From: Labrenzia sp. R4_2
GTDB taxonomy: Bacteria; Pseudomonadota; Alphaproteobacteria; Rhizobiales; Stappiaceae
NCBI RefSeq assembly: GCF_017743865.1
Contig: NZ_JAGHRJ010000001.1
Location: forward strand, 930,001-994,000
Direction of reading: 5' to 3'
DNA length: 64,000 bases
Notes under the pieces: generated by a model
What the model saw: only the letters and a program-made list of their open reading frames with translations
The model's database searches: none
Told to the model about the DNA's origin: nothing
Program-made: the position numbers and the translations under genes
Shown: positions 55,417-64,000 of the stretch, piece after piece
Layout: each line of letters begins with the position of its first letter
Numbering within the stretch: the first letter of the stretch is position 1

Positions 55417-56289
55417 GTGATCGAGGATACTGGCCCCACATCCATCAAGACCAAGCGGCAGCCGCGTTTTCGCAGGGTGCCACTGCGCCTGATCGTGCCG
55501 AACATGGTGACGCTCCTGGCATTGTGTTCCGGATTGACGGCAGTCCGTATGGCGTTTGAGGGGCGTTGGGAGTTTGCCGTTGGTGCAGTTTTGATTGCCG
55601 CAGTTCTGGATGGGTTGGATGGCCGGGTTGCCCGCCTGATGAAGGGCACGTCGAAATTCGGCGCTGAACTGGACTCACTGGCGGATTTTGTCAATTTTGG
55701 CGTCGTGCCGGCGTTGATGCTCTACATCTGGATCCTGAATGAGGCTGGATCTCTCGGCTGGATTTCCGCTCTGATTTTTGCCATTTGCGCCGCTCTGCGT
55801 CTGGCAAGGTTCAATGTGGCCTTGGACGACCCGGATAAACCAACCTGGGCTTCTAGGTTCTTTACCGGCGTGCCAGCTCCCGCCGGTGCATTGACCGTGC
55901 TTTTGCCGCTTTATTTCGACTTTCTTGGCCTGTTTCCGCACTGGTTTGCAGACAGTGCCGTGGTCGCGGCATACACCATTGCAATTGCTTTCCTTCTGAT
56001 CAGCCGGCTGCCGACATTCTCCGGCAAGAATTTCGGTACGCGGGTGCGCCGGGACTATGTTCTGCCGTTGTTTGTCTTTGCTGTTCTGATTGTTGCGCTG
56101 ACGGCCAGTTATCCATTCCGGATGCTGGCGGGCGGGTCAGTGCTCTATCTCTTGAGCATTCCCTTTTCCTGGCAGCAACATCGCAAACTCGTTTTGGCCG
56201 ACACGGGCCAGAGCATCGATGAAGATGGCGATGAAAGCGACACCGACCTCGACAACATTGCAGACCGTGACAAGGACCACGGCAGCTAA
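55417..56289 (+). CDS. pssA: CDP-diacylglycerol--serine O-phosphatidyltransferase
   Basis: A 290-residue membrane enzyme that makes phosphatidylserine from CDP-diacylglycerol and serine, feeding the adjacent psd. The CDP-alcohol transferase motif is GLDGRVARLMKGTSKFGAEL then DSLAD. About eight membrane helices follow. It starts with GTG at 55417 with AAGGCG upstream. The acidic C-terminal tail (DEDGDESDTDLDNIADRDKD) is an addition to the family core. Confidence 0.93.
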   Translation: MIEDTGPTSIKTKRQPRFRRVPLRLIVPNMVTLLALCSGLTAVRMAFEGRWEFAVGAVLIAAVLDGLDGRVARLMKGTSKFGAELDSLADFVNFGVVPALMLYIWILNEAGSLGWISALIFAICAALRLARFNVALDDPDKPTWASRFFTGVPAPAGALTVLLPLYFDFLGLFPHWFADSAVVAAYTIAIAFLLISRLPTFSGKNFGTRVRRDYVLPLFVFAVLIVALTASYPFRMLAGGSVLYLLSIPFSWQQHRKLVLADTGQSIDEDGDESDTDLDNIADRDKDHGS

Positions 56290-56310
56290 CCGCGGTAAGG
56301 TACAGGCGAT

Positions 56311-56817
56311 ATGATCTTTCGGGAAAGCACCACAGAAGATCTGCAAAGCCTGGAGCGGATCTATCCGGCTGCATTTCCGGATGAGGATCTCTTGCCAGTG
56401 GTCCGGTCTTTGTTGACTGGATCCGTCGATGTTCTTTCAATCGTTGCGGAAGACAATGGCAAAGTCGTTGGCCATGTCGCGTTTACGATTTGCAGTGTTG
56501 GCGATGTGTCTGTCGGCCTCTTGGCTCCGCTCTGCGTGGACCCGGCTCAGCACAAACAAGGGATCGGCACCGCGCTGGTTCGCGAGGGGTTCAAGCGTCT
56601 TCAGGAGCGCGCGATCGACAAGGTACTGGTGCTTGGGGATCCGTCATATTATGGCCGTTTCGGCTTCGCGACAGAGCACGCCGTCCGCCCGCCTTATCCG
56701 ATGCCTGATGACTGGGCGGATGCCTGGCAGTCCGTGTCGCTGGGGGCAGGAGCGGATCAGATGGAAGGCCCTCTGATCGTACCTGACGTCTGGCAGGATC
56801 CGTCCCTCTGGGGCTAG
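56311..56817 (+). CDS. GNAT family N-acetyltransferase
   Basis: A 168-residue GNAT protein. IFRESTTEDLQSLERIYPAAF is the N-terminal strand and helix, LLAPLCVDPAQHKQGIGTALVREG contains the acetyl-CoA loop (Q-x-x-G-x-G/A type), and VLGDPSYYGRFGFATEH is the YhbS-like C-terminal block. It is 21 bases downstream of pssA and likely in the same operon. Its acceptor is unknown. Confidence 0.88.
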   Translation: MIFRESTTEDLQSLERIYPAAFPDEDLLPVVRSLLTGSVDVLSIVAEDNGKVVGHVAFTICSVGDVSVGLLAPLCVDPAQHKQGIGTALVREGFKRLQERAIDKVLVLGDPSYYGRFGFATEHAVRPPYPMPDDWADAWQSVSLGAGADQMEGPLIVPDVWQDPSLWG

Positions 56818-56929
56818 AACTCTCCGTCCGCTAAAACTGTAATCCATTAGAAAGGGGCTCGGAAATCGGGTTTCTCGGTGGAGAATTGTGCGTCAATTAG
56901 GCCCTCTCACGTCAATGAGGGACTTAAAA

Positions 56930-57679
56930 ATGTTGCAGGACAAAACAATTCTTATCACGGGTGCCAGCAGTGGAATCGGCGCATCGGCTGTGAAGCTGTT
57001 TGCCGAAGCGGGAGCCAAACTGGTGATCACGGCAAGGCGAGCCGATCGTCTCGAAGAGGTCAGGAAAAGTGTGGGCGCTGACGCGGATCGGGTGTTGATT
57101 GTGCCCGGCGACGTAAACGATCCGCACTGCGCGAAAGGCCTTGTTGAGGCTGCAAAGGATTATTTCGGCGGACTTGACGGTGCATTCAACAACGCAGGAA
57201 TCCTGGGCGATCTTGGTCCCGTTGAGGACATGCGTCAGGAAGCGTGGAACACCGTTTTGAATACGAACCTGACAAGCTGTTTTCTTGCTGCCAAGTACCA
57301 GGTGCCTGCTCTTCGGGAAAACGGCGGAGGAGCAATCGTATTCACATCCACTTTTGTCGGACACACGGTAGGCATGCCGGGGATGGCAGCGTATGCCGCG
57401 TCAAAGGCAGGATTGATTGGCTTGACCCAGTGCCTCGCAGCGGAATGCGGCCCCGCCAATATTCGGGTCAATGCACTGCTTCCTGGAGGGACGAAAACGG
57501 ATATGGCTGGGGATGATCCCGAGTACCTTGAGATCGTCAAAGGTATGCATGCGCTGAAACGTATGGCCGAGCCGGAGGAAATCGCCAGAGCGGCGATGTT
57601 CCTCTTGTCGGATGCGGGCTCGTTTGTCACCGGGTCTGCAATGTTGTGTGACGGCGGCAATTCCATTTCCAAAACATGA
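56930..57679 (+). CDS. Short-chain dehydrogenase/reductase
   Basis: A 249-residue classical SDR. The nucleotide-binding TGASSGIG is at residues 10-17, NNAGILGD follows, and the catalytic Ser, Tyr and Lys lie in VFTSTFVGHT and YAASKAGL. FVTGSAMLCDGG at the C-terminus is typical of the 3-oxoacyl-ACP-reductase-like branch; the actual substrate is open. GAGGGAC 8 bases upstream fixes ATG 56930 over the in-frame GTG at 56888. It converges on the MarR-GNAT gene. Confidence 0.88.
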   Translation: MLQDKTILITGASSGIGASAVKLFAEAGAKLVITARRADRLEEVRKSVGADADRVLIVPGDVNDPHCAKGLVEAAKDYFGGLDGAFNNAGILGDLGPVEDMRQEAWNTVLNTNLTSCFLAAKYQVPALRENGGGAIVFTSTFVGHTVGMPGMAAYAASKAGLIGLTQCLAAECGPANIRVNALLPGGTKTDMAGDDPEYLEIVKGMHALKRMAEPEEIARAAMFLLSDAGSFVTGSAMLCDGGNSISKT

Positions 57680-57688
57680 TCCTGGCAC

Positions 57689-57709
57689 CGGCCCGCACTA
57701 AGCGGGCCG
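57689..57709. terminator. Hairpin at the SDR / MarR-GNAT convergence
   Basis: Arms CGGCCCGC and GCGGGCCG with a 5-base loop. It overlaps the stop of the leftward gene, and no T tract follows on either strand, so it is only a weak terminator candidate. Confidence 0.4.
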
Positions 57710-58651
57710 CTTCCGGATGAATTTCTGTTCCATGACTTCCCGACCCCACTGATCGCCGAGGTATTCTTCCGCTAGATCAAAGCCGCTTTTTTCATAAAGT
57801 GCTCTCGCGGCGTCCAACCCCTTCAGGGTCCAGAGATGAATTTCGTCGAAGCCGAGCCGGTCGCAATGCGCCAACGCTTTGTTGAGGAGCACTTTGCCGA
57901 GCCCCTTGCCGCGCAAGCGTTCAGACAGGATGAACCAGCGCAGGTGGGCAATGTTGTTGCCCAGATCTTCGCCGTCGATCGTGATGGACCCGATCACGGC
58001 TCCATTTTCCAGAACGCTCCAGCTGTTGTTCATTGGACGCTCGACCCGCGGCATGAATTCCGCCATGGCTTGAGAAACAACACTTTCAAAAGCCGGTCCC
58101 ATGCCGACAATCGGGCCATGTGTCCTGGCATGCAGGGCCGAGATGTCACCGATCATGCCGGTCTGGTAGCCTTCGACGACCGGATATTGTGTTCCGTCAG
58201 GCATAGCATTGGAGGCGTCGCTGCCAAGGGCCTGGGCATAAGAGGTGAGGGCGTTGGCGATTGTTGCCGTGTCGACGCCCGTGATGTTGGCAAGCGCGGT
58301 GCGGGCCTGGTTGTCTCCGAACCGGTTGATCGCAATCCAAGTGTCTTTGCCCTTTGGGGTGAGATTGAGTTGGAACGCCCGTCCGTCGGCCTTTGATTGT
58401 GTTTGTACGATTTCGCCCCGAGTTTCTAGCGACTTCAGAAGACGGCTGATCGTGGACTTTTCCAGCTTGAGCCGCGCCCCCAACTCCTTTGCAGTCAGGC
58501 CGGGAGTGAGGCCAATTTCTATGATTGCGTGAACCCCCGAGCCGGACAGATCTGTTCCGGCGATCGTCTTTTCCAGAAAGCCAAACTCGCGCACCAACTT
58601 TCTGGACGCTGCGCGAATATCTTCGATGAGGTGAGGGGCTTGAGGTGCCAT
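57698..58651 (-). CDS. MarR-GNAT fusion: transcriptional regulator and N-acetyltransferase
   Basis: A 317-residue two-domain protein. Residues 1-150 are a MarR winged helix (GLTAKELGARLKLEKSTISR and LLKSLETRGEIVQTQSKADG). Residues 160-317 are a GNAT acetyltransferase with LSERLRGKGLGKVLLNKAL as acetyl-CoA loop and GLDAARALYEKSGFDLAEEY. Such fusions are common in proteobacteria, and the two activities are rarely defined. ATG 58651 fits the MarR family; a TTG at 58684 would extend into the operator. A perfect palindrome lies just upstream. Confidence 0.88.
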   Translation of the reverse strand: MAPQAPHLIEDIRAASRKLVREFGFLEKTIAGTDLSGSGVHAIIEIGLTPGLTAKELGARLKLEKSTISRLLKSLETRGEIVQTQSKADGRAFQLNLTPKGKDTWIAINRFGDNQARTALANITGVDTATIANALTSYAQALGSDASNAMPDGTQYPVVEGYQTGMIGDISALHARTHGPIVGMGPAFESVVSQAMAEFMPRVERPMNNSWSVLENGAVIGSITIDGEDLGNNIAHLRWFILSERLRGKGLGKVLLNKALAHCDRLGFDEIHLWTLKGLDAARALYEKSGFDLAEEYLGDQWGREVMEQKFIRKRPA

Positions 58652-58667
58652 GGCTCTAACATCCAAA

Positions 58668-58688
58668 ATAGTTGTATTAAACAACTAT
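58668..58688 (-). promoter_or_regulatory. Probable MarR operator upstream of MarR-GNAT gene
   Basis: Arms ATAGTTGT and ACAACTAT, perfect over 8 bp, with a 5-base spacer ATTAA, lie 17-37 bases upstream of ATG 58651. Half-site length, AT-rich sequence and placement fit a MarR-family autoregulatory operator. Confidence 0.75.
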
Positions 58689-58725
58689 GTAGACGGTGAG
58701 CGGTCAGACGGCAAGCTGAAAAAGA

Positions 58726-58752
58726 AAAGGCCGCCGGAAACCGGCGGCCTTT
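58726..58752 (-). terminator. Terminator of the RND efflux operon
   Basis: On the minus strand AAAGGCCGCCGG and CCGGCGGCCTTT arms pair perfectly over 12 bp around a TTT loop, followed by TTTTCTTTTTC, 25 bases after the RND stop. Confidence 0.93.
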
Positions 58753-58776
58753 CCGCGAGCGGCGTCTACTGGAGGT

Positions 58777-61700
58777 CTACTCAGCCGCGTGCGGGAGTTC
58801 TTCCTGGTTCGGAACCTTCGGCGGCGCAGGTTTTGGCATCGACACCACTTTGGCAGCCGGGCGTTCCTTCTCTTGTTCCGGATCCGTCCACTCCACATCC
58901 TGATCAGCGTCAGTGGTGGGTGCAGCAGCCGGAACAGGCTTGCGCCGGAACCGCTGTGCGATGGACCGCGCTGAACCGACCCAGACACTTGGCAACGCAA
59001 TCATGACCGGGATCATGATCAGTGTCAGGATTGTGGAGAAGGCGAGACCAGAAATCACCGCTGTCGACAACTGGACCCACCAAACGGCGGTGATGCCGCC
59101 ATAGGCCGTAACCTGGTTGGCGAAGTCGAAGTTGATCTGTGTCGCCATCGGGATCAGACCGGCAATCGTGGTGATGGTTGTCAACAGAATCGGCCGGATC
59201 CGCTGCGCAGAGGTTTTCAGGATCGCTTCCAGCGGATCAAGCCCATCATCGATAAACCGGTTATAGGTATCGATCAGAACAATCGCGTTGTTTACGACAA
59301 TCCCGGCAAGCGCCACGACCCCGGTCCCTGTCATGATGATCGAGAATTTCTGGCCTGTCACCATCATCCCGAGCAGCACACCGAAGACCGACAGGACCAC
59401 CGTCGAGAGGGTCAAGAAGGTCTGATAGAACGAGTTGTATTGCGTCAGCAGGATGAGGAACATCAGGAAGAGCGATCCAACCATCGCCTTCATCAGGAAT
59501 TCACCCGATTCCTTCTGATCCTCATCAGCGCCGCGGAACTGTAAATACACGTTGTCCGGCCAGGTTTGCGCGTCCAGCCACTTCTCCAACTCGCCAACCT
59601 GTTCATCCGGTGTGGACCCGGAAGCAGGGTTGACGGTTGCCTTGACCATCATGGAGTAGAGGCCGTCACGGCGGACGATTTCCGAAACCTTCTGGGCCGG
59701 AGAGCGATCGACGAAGTTTGCCAGCGGCACAAGTCCGAGCGAGGTTTGAAGACGCAGTTGGTCAAACCGGTCGATCGTGCGTTCGTCTTCCGGCAAGCGG
59801 ACACGAATATCGACCTCGTCTTCGCTGTCATTCGGGCGGTACTTGCCGATCAAAACGCCGTTGGTCACCAGCTGAACCATGTTGCCGACCGAAGCGATAT
59901 GAGCCTGGTAACGGCCAGCCTGTTCGCGGTCGATGGCGATTTGCCATTCGATGCCCGGCAGCGGACGGTCGTCTTCCTGGTCAATCAGCGCTTCGACGCC
60001 ATTCAGATGATTGCGGACACGGGCAACGTTCTCAACAAGCGTATCGTAATCCGTCGACTTCAGCTCAAGCTGGATGTCCTTACCGGTCGGCGGGCCACCC
60101 TCGATCTTCCGGGTCTCCACCTTGATGCCCGGAATGGAGGACGTGCGTTCGCGGATCTCTGCAAAGATCTCCTTGGCTTCACGCCGGCAGCAGAAGTTTG
60201 CAAGTTCGAGCTGTAGCTCGCCCATGACATCGGCAGGCTTGTCCTGGACACCGCCAACCGACGGGCCACCCGAAGAGCCGCCCGGTGTGAAGGCAGTGGT
60301 GACGATGTGGGCCACACCTGCGACCTCCATCACTTCCGCTTCCACCTTGGCAACCTGCTCAAGCGCTTCCGCAGCCGACATGTTGCCACGGCCAGAGATC
60401 AGAACAACCGCCTGGTCTGGCTCTTCATCAACGAAGAATTCCACGCCGGTCGGATTGGAGGCGAAGGACATCATGATGTAACCGCACACGGCTATCATTG
60501 CCACGATCGTTACGATGTTGCCGATCGGGTTCCCGGCCAGCAGCTTCAGGAAGCGGACATAAAAGCCAGTGAAGCCTTTGACCTTTTTCACATCGAAGTG
60601 GGCCTTGCCGGAAAGGAGCTCCGCTTCCGCCCGGTCTTTTGCGGCACGAACAGCAGCCCGTTCCTGGGACCAACGCACGAATGGGCGCAAGATCCGATAA
60701 GAGACGTAGCCAAGTCCAACGAACGTGACCAACCCGGCCAAAATGCTGACCGGCGGAACCATGCCCTCAGGAAGGGCACCTGCCAGAAGACCCGGCACCA
60801 GCGGACCGCTTCCGATCGCAAATGCACCGCCTGCCGCGATTGTTGCAGCCAGCAAGGCAGCTGCGTGACGGCCGAGCCAATGCGAGACATCTGCCAGCAC
60901 GCCACCGGTCACCGGCAGGAACACCATCGCAGTGACCAATGAGGCCGCCAGAACGATGATCACCATGATCGGCAAGTAGCTCATGAATTCACCGGCTACA
61001 CCCGGCCACAGAAGCATGGGCAGGAAGGCCACCAGTGTTGTCGCGGTGGACGAGACAATCGGCCAGAACATGAGCTTTGCAGCACGGATATAGGCCTCAC
61101 GGTCCTCCATGCCCTCATGCACCTTCCGGTCGGCATACTCCGTCATCACGATGGCACCATCGACGAGCAGGCCGACGGTCAGAACGAGGCCGAACATGAC
61201 CATCGTATTGACCGTGTAGCCAATGCCGCCAAGGATCAGGAAGCCCACCATGAAGGATGTCGGGATTGCGAGACCCACGAGCAGGGCAGACCTCATGCCG
61301 AGCGCCGCAAGAACCAGGATCATGACCAGGAAGATCGCAGTCAGGATCGAGGACTGCAGAGAGCCAAGAACCTCATAGATGTTGTCGGATTGATCAAGCA
61401 GGATGTCGACCTGGATCGTCTCGGGCCAGTCTTTCGAGGCTTCCTCAACAACAGCACGCACTGCCGCGTTGTTCTCGATGATGTTCGTGCCAATCCGCTT
61501 GGTGACTTCCAGCGCGATAGCCGGTTTGCCGTTTACGCGGGTGTAAGAATCCGCATCCTTGAAGGTTCTGCGGATCTCGGCAACGTCTGCCAGCGTGACG
61601 ACGCCTTCACCGCTTTGTTTCAGCGGCAGGCTGTAAACGTCGGCCGCGTTTTCAATGAGGCCAGGAACCTTGACGTTGAAGCGCCCTTTGCCGCCGTCGA

Positions 61701-62352
61701 TGAAGCCAGCTGGAACCAGCTGGTTGTTGGCGGTCAGTGTGTTCAAAAGCTCTTGCTGGGTGATCGCATAAGATTCCAGCTTCTGGGTGTCGATCAGGAC
61801 TTCCAGAAGTTCTTCCCGGTGGCCGGAAAGATCGGCAGAGCGGACGGTGTCGACCGCTTCAATCTGGTCCTTCAGACGCCGGGCATGCTGATAGAGCGTG
61901 CGTTCAGGCACATTGCCGGAGAGCGCCACGAACATGGTCGGGGCGAGGGCAAAGTTCATTTCTGTGATCGTTGGCTCTTCAGCGTCCGCGGGCAGCTCCC
62001 CCTTTGCCTGGTCGACCTTGTCGCGAACGTCTGCAAGAGCCTCGTCCTTGTCGAACGAAATGTCGAACTCCAAGACGATACCGGCATGGCTTTCAGAGGC
62101 AATCGCCGTGATTTCCTTCAGGCCATCCAACCCGCGCAGTTCGGTTTCCATCGGCCGCACGAGCAGGCGCTCGGCGTCTTCCGGAGAAATGCCCTGCTGG
62201 GTGATCGAGATGTAGAAGATCGGGAGATCGATGTCGGGGCTGTCTTCCTTGGGGATCGACACATAGGTCATGACCCCTGCGGCCAGCAGCGCAAGCATCA
62301 ACACGAAGACCGTCTTTGGACGGCGCAGAACGCCTTCAAGCATGTTGATCAT
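58777..62352 (-). CDS. RND efflux transporter permease, long form
   Basis: A 1191-residue inner-membrane proton-driven exporter of the AcrB/HAE type. Residues 1-30 hold helix 1 (RRPKTVFVLMLALLAAGVMTY), then the first porter loop (ISPEDAERLLVRPMETELRG). Helix 4 carries the relay Asp in GLLVDGAIVMTEYADRK, with Gly where AcrB has a second Asp. The second loop and helices 7-12 follow (IMTGTGVVALAGIVVNNAIV). AcrB homologues are near 1050 residues. The excess includes an insert with two extra hydrophobic stretches between helix 6 and helix 7 (ALLAATIAAGGAFAIGSG; SILAGLVTFVGLGYVSYRIL). The start overlaps the adaptor stop by ATGA. Confidence 0.92.
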   Translation of the reverse strand: MINMLEGVLRRPKTVFVLMLALLAAGVMTYVSIPKEDSPDIDLPIFYISITQQGISPEDAERLLVRPMETELRGLDGLKEITAIASESHAGIVLEFDISFDKDEALADVRDKVDQAKGELPADAEEPTITEMNFALAPTMFVALSGNVPERTLYQHARRLKDQIEAVDTVRSADLSGHREELLEVLIDTQKLESYAITQQELLNTLTANNQLVPAGFIDGGKGRFNVKVPGLIENAADVYSLPLKQSGEGVVTLADVAEIRRTFKDADSYTRVNGKPAIALEVTKRIGTNIIENNAAVRAVVEEASKDWPETIQVDILLDQSDNIYEVLGSLQSSILTAIFLVMILVLAALGMRSALLVGLAIPTSFMVGFLILGGIGYTVNTMVMFGLVLTVGLLVDGAIVMTEYADRKVHEGMEDREAYIRAAKLMFWPIVSSTATTLVAFLPMLLWPGVAGEFMSYLPIMVIIVLAASLVTAMVFLPVTGGVLADVSHWLGRHAAALLAATIAAGGAFAIGSGPLVPGLLAGALPEGMVPPVSILAGLVTFVGLGYVSYRILRPFVRWSQERAAVRAAKDRAEAELLSGKAHFDVKKVKGFTGFYVRFLKLLAGNPIGNIVTIVAMIAVCGYIMMSFASNPTGVEFFVDEEPDQAVVLISGRGNMSAAEALEQVAKVEAEVMEVAGVAHIVTTAFTPGGSSGGPSVGGVQDKPADVMGELQLELANFCCRREAKEIFAEIRERTSSIPGIKVETRKIEGGPPTGKDIQLELKSTDYDTLVENVARVRNHLNGVEALIDQEDDRPLPGIEWQIAIDREQAGRYQAHIASVGNMVQLVTNGVLIGKYRPNDSEDEVDIRVRLPEDERTIDRFDQLRLQTSLGLVPLANFVDRSPAQKVSEIVRRDGLYSMMVKATVNPASGSTPDEQVGELEKWLDAQTWPDNVYLQFRGADEDQKESGEFLMKAMVGSLFLMFLILLTQYNSFYQTFLTLSTVVLSVFGVLLGMMVTGQKFSIIMTGTGVVALAGIVVNNAIVLIDTYNRFIDDGLDPLEAILKTSAQRIRPILLTTITTIAGLIPMATQINFDFANQVTAYGGITAVWWVQLSTAVISGLAFSTILTLIMIPVMIALPSVWVGSARSIAQRFRRKPVPAAAPTTDADQDVEWTDPEQEKERPAAKVVSMPKPAPPKVPNQEELPHAAE

Positions 62353-63452
62353 TGGCTGATCTCCGCGGTTTCAAACACCGGATCAACAAGAACGCCATCA
62401 GAGACATATTCCTGTCCGACCACGATTGCATTGACGGTTTCCGGAAGGCCGCCGACCCACATGCCGTCCTGCTCTCCGCCGAGAACAGTGACTGGATAGA
62501 ACACGGTGACATTGTCTTCGCCAACGCCGCGAATGCCGACCTGGCCGGTATCGTTCAGCGTCAGGATTGCCGGCGAGATCTTGTGCGCCTTCTCAACCGG
62601 CAATGGCAGGCGGCTAACGGCCGTGACGCCATCACGGGCAACACCGTCTTCATTCGGGATTTCAACTTCGATCCGGAAGGTACGGGTGTCCGGATTGGCA
62701 GAAGGCGAAATGTAACGGACATGACCTTCCAAAGTCTCGCCCGTCACAAGGACGACCTCAGCCGGCATGTTCAGGGAGATCTGGGCGATGTTCAGTTCGC
62801 TCACATCACCGATAGCAATCATCGGATCGGAATTCACGACGGTTGCGCAGATGCTGCCCTTGTCGAGTTGGGCACCAATCTCTGCCATCGGGCTTTCGAT
62901 CACACCATCAATCGGAGAACGGATTACGGTCTGGCGCAAGGCTCGTTCGGCTTCTTCCAACCGAGCCTTAGCCGCATCATGTTGTGCCTGAACCGTCATA
63001 ACCCGTGTCTCGGCAGTGAAACCCTTGCTACTCAGCTGCGTAGCTGCCTCTTTCAGCATCTCCGCCTCTGCAACTGCAGCCTTGGCTTCAAGGACCCGCG
63101 ATTCCCGCGCGCCGCGGTCAAGAACACACAGGATGTCTCCAGCAGCGACACGCGCACCCTCCCGGGCGGGACGGTCGACCACGTCATCTGTAATGTGTGA
63201 GCGAACGGCAACCTTTGCCTCGGCTTCCGTCCGGCCACGCACTTCCAGAACGGCTTGGCGTTCTTGCGCGGTGAGAGCCACAACCTGGACCTTGAACAGC
63301 TTGTCGGTTGCTTGCGCAACACGCTGAGCAGGAGAGGGCGCAGCATTTTCACCGTCGCCCACGCCACCGATCACCACGGTGCCGCTATACATCCACGCGC
63401 CAATACCGGCTGCAAGGCCGGCTGCAAGGATGTAGGAAAACTTGATACGCAT
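62349..63452 (-). CDS. RND efflux periplasmic adaptor (membrane fusion protein)
   Basis: A 367-residue HlyD/AcrA-type adaptor. The N-terminal anchor (YILAAGLAAGIGAWMYSG) is followed by the lipoyl half-motif VDRPAREGARVAAGDILCVLD, an alpha-hairpin with coiled-coil heptads (about 105-165), the second lipoyl half (IDGVIESPMAEIGAQLDKGS) and the beta-barrel (VTGETLEGHVRYISPSANPD). ATG 63452 has GGAG 9 bases upstream; the in-frame TTG at 63467 is less likely. It is translationally coupled to the permease downstream, and no outer-membrane channel gene is present. Confidence 0.93.
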   Translation of the reverse strand: MRIKFSYILAAGLAAGIGAWMYSGTVVIGGVGDGENAAPSPAQRVAQATDKLFKVQVVALTAQERQAVLEVRGRTEAEAKVAVRSHITDDVVDRPAREGARVAAGDILCVLDRGARESRVLEAKAAVAEAEMLKEAATQLSSKGFTAETRVMTVQAQHDAAKARLEEAERALRQTVIRSPIDGVIESPMAEIGAQLDKGSICATVVNSDPMIAIGDVSELNIAQISLNMPAEVVLVTGETLEGHVRYISPSANPDTRTFRIEVEIPNEDGVARDGVTAVSRLPLPVEKAHKISPAILTLNDTGQVGIRGVGEDNVTVFYPVTVLGGEQDGMWVGGLPETVNAIVVGQEYVSDGVLVDPVFETAEISQ

Positions 63453-63474
63453 TTCGGAGGTCTCCAAATCGGGC

Positions 63475-64000
63475 TTACTCGGCAGCGGCCTGGGAGGGGG
63501 CAGCTGCGTCTTCGGCGATCTTAATAAGGGCTTCCCCGTGGTCTTCGAGGTAGCGCAGTGTGAAATTCATGCAGGCAATCCCGTAATCGCGGGTCCAATC
63601 GGAGCCTGCATGTGTGCATCCGTTCTCATCATCAATTCCGCTTAACAAGCGGAGCTCTTCGTGAACCTGCGCCTTACGGCGTTCAAGGGCGCGGCGCAGG
63701 ACATCCGGCGGAAGTTTGGCAGCATTCAAGGCAATCAAGAGGAATGGGGACTTGAAGGTGTCCGGCGCTTGCGGTTCGCACAAGGACCGAATGAACTCGT
63801 CCCGCCCTGCCTGCGTTATGGAATAGACCTTGCGGGATGGTTTTCCAGCTTGCGGCTCTTCACGGACAGTCACCATGCCTTCCGCTTCCAGGCGCGCGAG
63901 GGCAGGGTAGATGGAGCCAAAGCTGGCGTCGTCGAAATAGCTGAACCGGCCTTCTGTCGATTCTTTGCGTATTTCGTATCCGGTGGCGTCCCCACCGGAC
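63475..64000 (-). CDS. PadR family transcriptional regulator (N-terminus cut by window end)
   Basis: The minus-strand frame is open to the window edge and gives a partial PadR protein of about 174 residues. ATGYEIRKESTEGRFSYFDD, SFGSIYPALARLEAEGMVTV and GKPSRKVYSITQAGRDEF are the HTH and wing of PadR. A C-terminal helical domain of the Vir_act_alpha_C type follows (RRALERRKAQVHEELRLL). It precedes the adaptor gene by 22 bases, so it probably controls the efflux operon it heads. The true start lies beyond 64000. Confidence 0.9.
   Translation of the reverse strand, partial: SGGDATGYEIRKESTEGRFSYFDDASFGSIYPALARLEAEGMVTVREEPQAGKPSRKVYSITQAGRDEFIRSLCEPQAPDTFKSPFLLIALNAAKLPPDVLRRALERRKAQVHEELRLLSGIDDENGCTHAGSDWTRDYGIACMNFTLRYLEDHGEALIKIAEDAAAPSQAAAE

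Noticed and set aside
61117-62499. 460-residue open frame on the plus strand
   Set aside because: Lies wholly antisense to the RND operon and shows no family features; it arises from codon bias of the real gene.

Overview
The window looks like chromosomal DNA of a free-living alphaproteobacterium, most likely Hyphomicrobiales/Stappiaceae (Roseibium/Labrenzia-like). This is inferred from family content: a class II DAHP synthase, DUF2865 and DUF2059 proteins, a CimA-type citramalate synthase, a vertebrate-type glutathione reductase, and intergenic palindromes of the kind common in Rhizobiales. No plasmid, phage, transposase, rRNA or CRISPR was seen. Most of the window is high-GC housekeeping and accessory chromosome organised as short operons.

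Layout. 0-7.6 kb: 3' end of tdh, a DUF2892 membrane protein, a YcaQ-type DNA glycosylase candidate, a TauE/SafE permease flanked by two paralogous solute-binding proteins, a GlxA-type regulator and ferredoxin-NADP reductase. 7.8-13.6 kb: a lower-GC glycan island (short NeuB-like synthase, NeuA-like cytidylyltransferase fused to a HAD domain lacking its catalytic aspartates, two SAM methyltransferases, and a TPR-glycosyltransferase-like protein) that abuts a tRNA-Val-like gene. 13.9-27.4 kb: gph, a soluble PilZ-containing chemoreceptor, rpiA, a DUF2059 protein, gor, two tandem membrane GGDEF proteins, a class V aminotransferase diverging from a GGCT-like gene, an RTX lipase-like protein and a VIT-family transporter. 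27.7-42.6 kb: class II aroG, a receiver protein, nadE, an MFS transporter, gltX, DUF2865, MarR, an MBL hydrolase, CreA, ArsR, an L,D-transpeptidase and cysS. 42.6-46.8 kb: a pair of inverted palindromic repeats, then DUF559-GFA-GFA-cimA joined by ATGA overlaps, then rarD. 46.8-58.7 kb: a PleD-like response regulator, a LOG-family protein, a LysM protein, ArsR plus an Atm1-type ABC exporter, LysR, psd-pssA-GNAT, an SDR, and a MarR-GNAT fusion with a perfect palindromic operator. 58.8-64 kb: a PadR-MFP-RND efflux operon, with padR cut by the window end.

How it fits together. Signalling by c-di-GMP recurs: three GGDEF proteins and a chemoreceptor carrying PilZ, all lacking an obvious EAL partner here. 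Redox and NADPH genes (fpr, rpiA, gor, nadE) are scattered among them. The least conventional segment is the 7.8-13.6 kb sugar cluster. Its enzymes resemble nonulosonic-acid synthesis and activation, but key parts are missing or altered: no SAF domain on NeuB, no HAD nucleophile, no NeuC-like epimerase.
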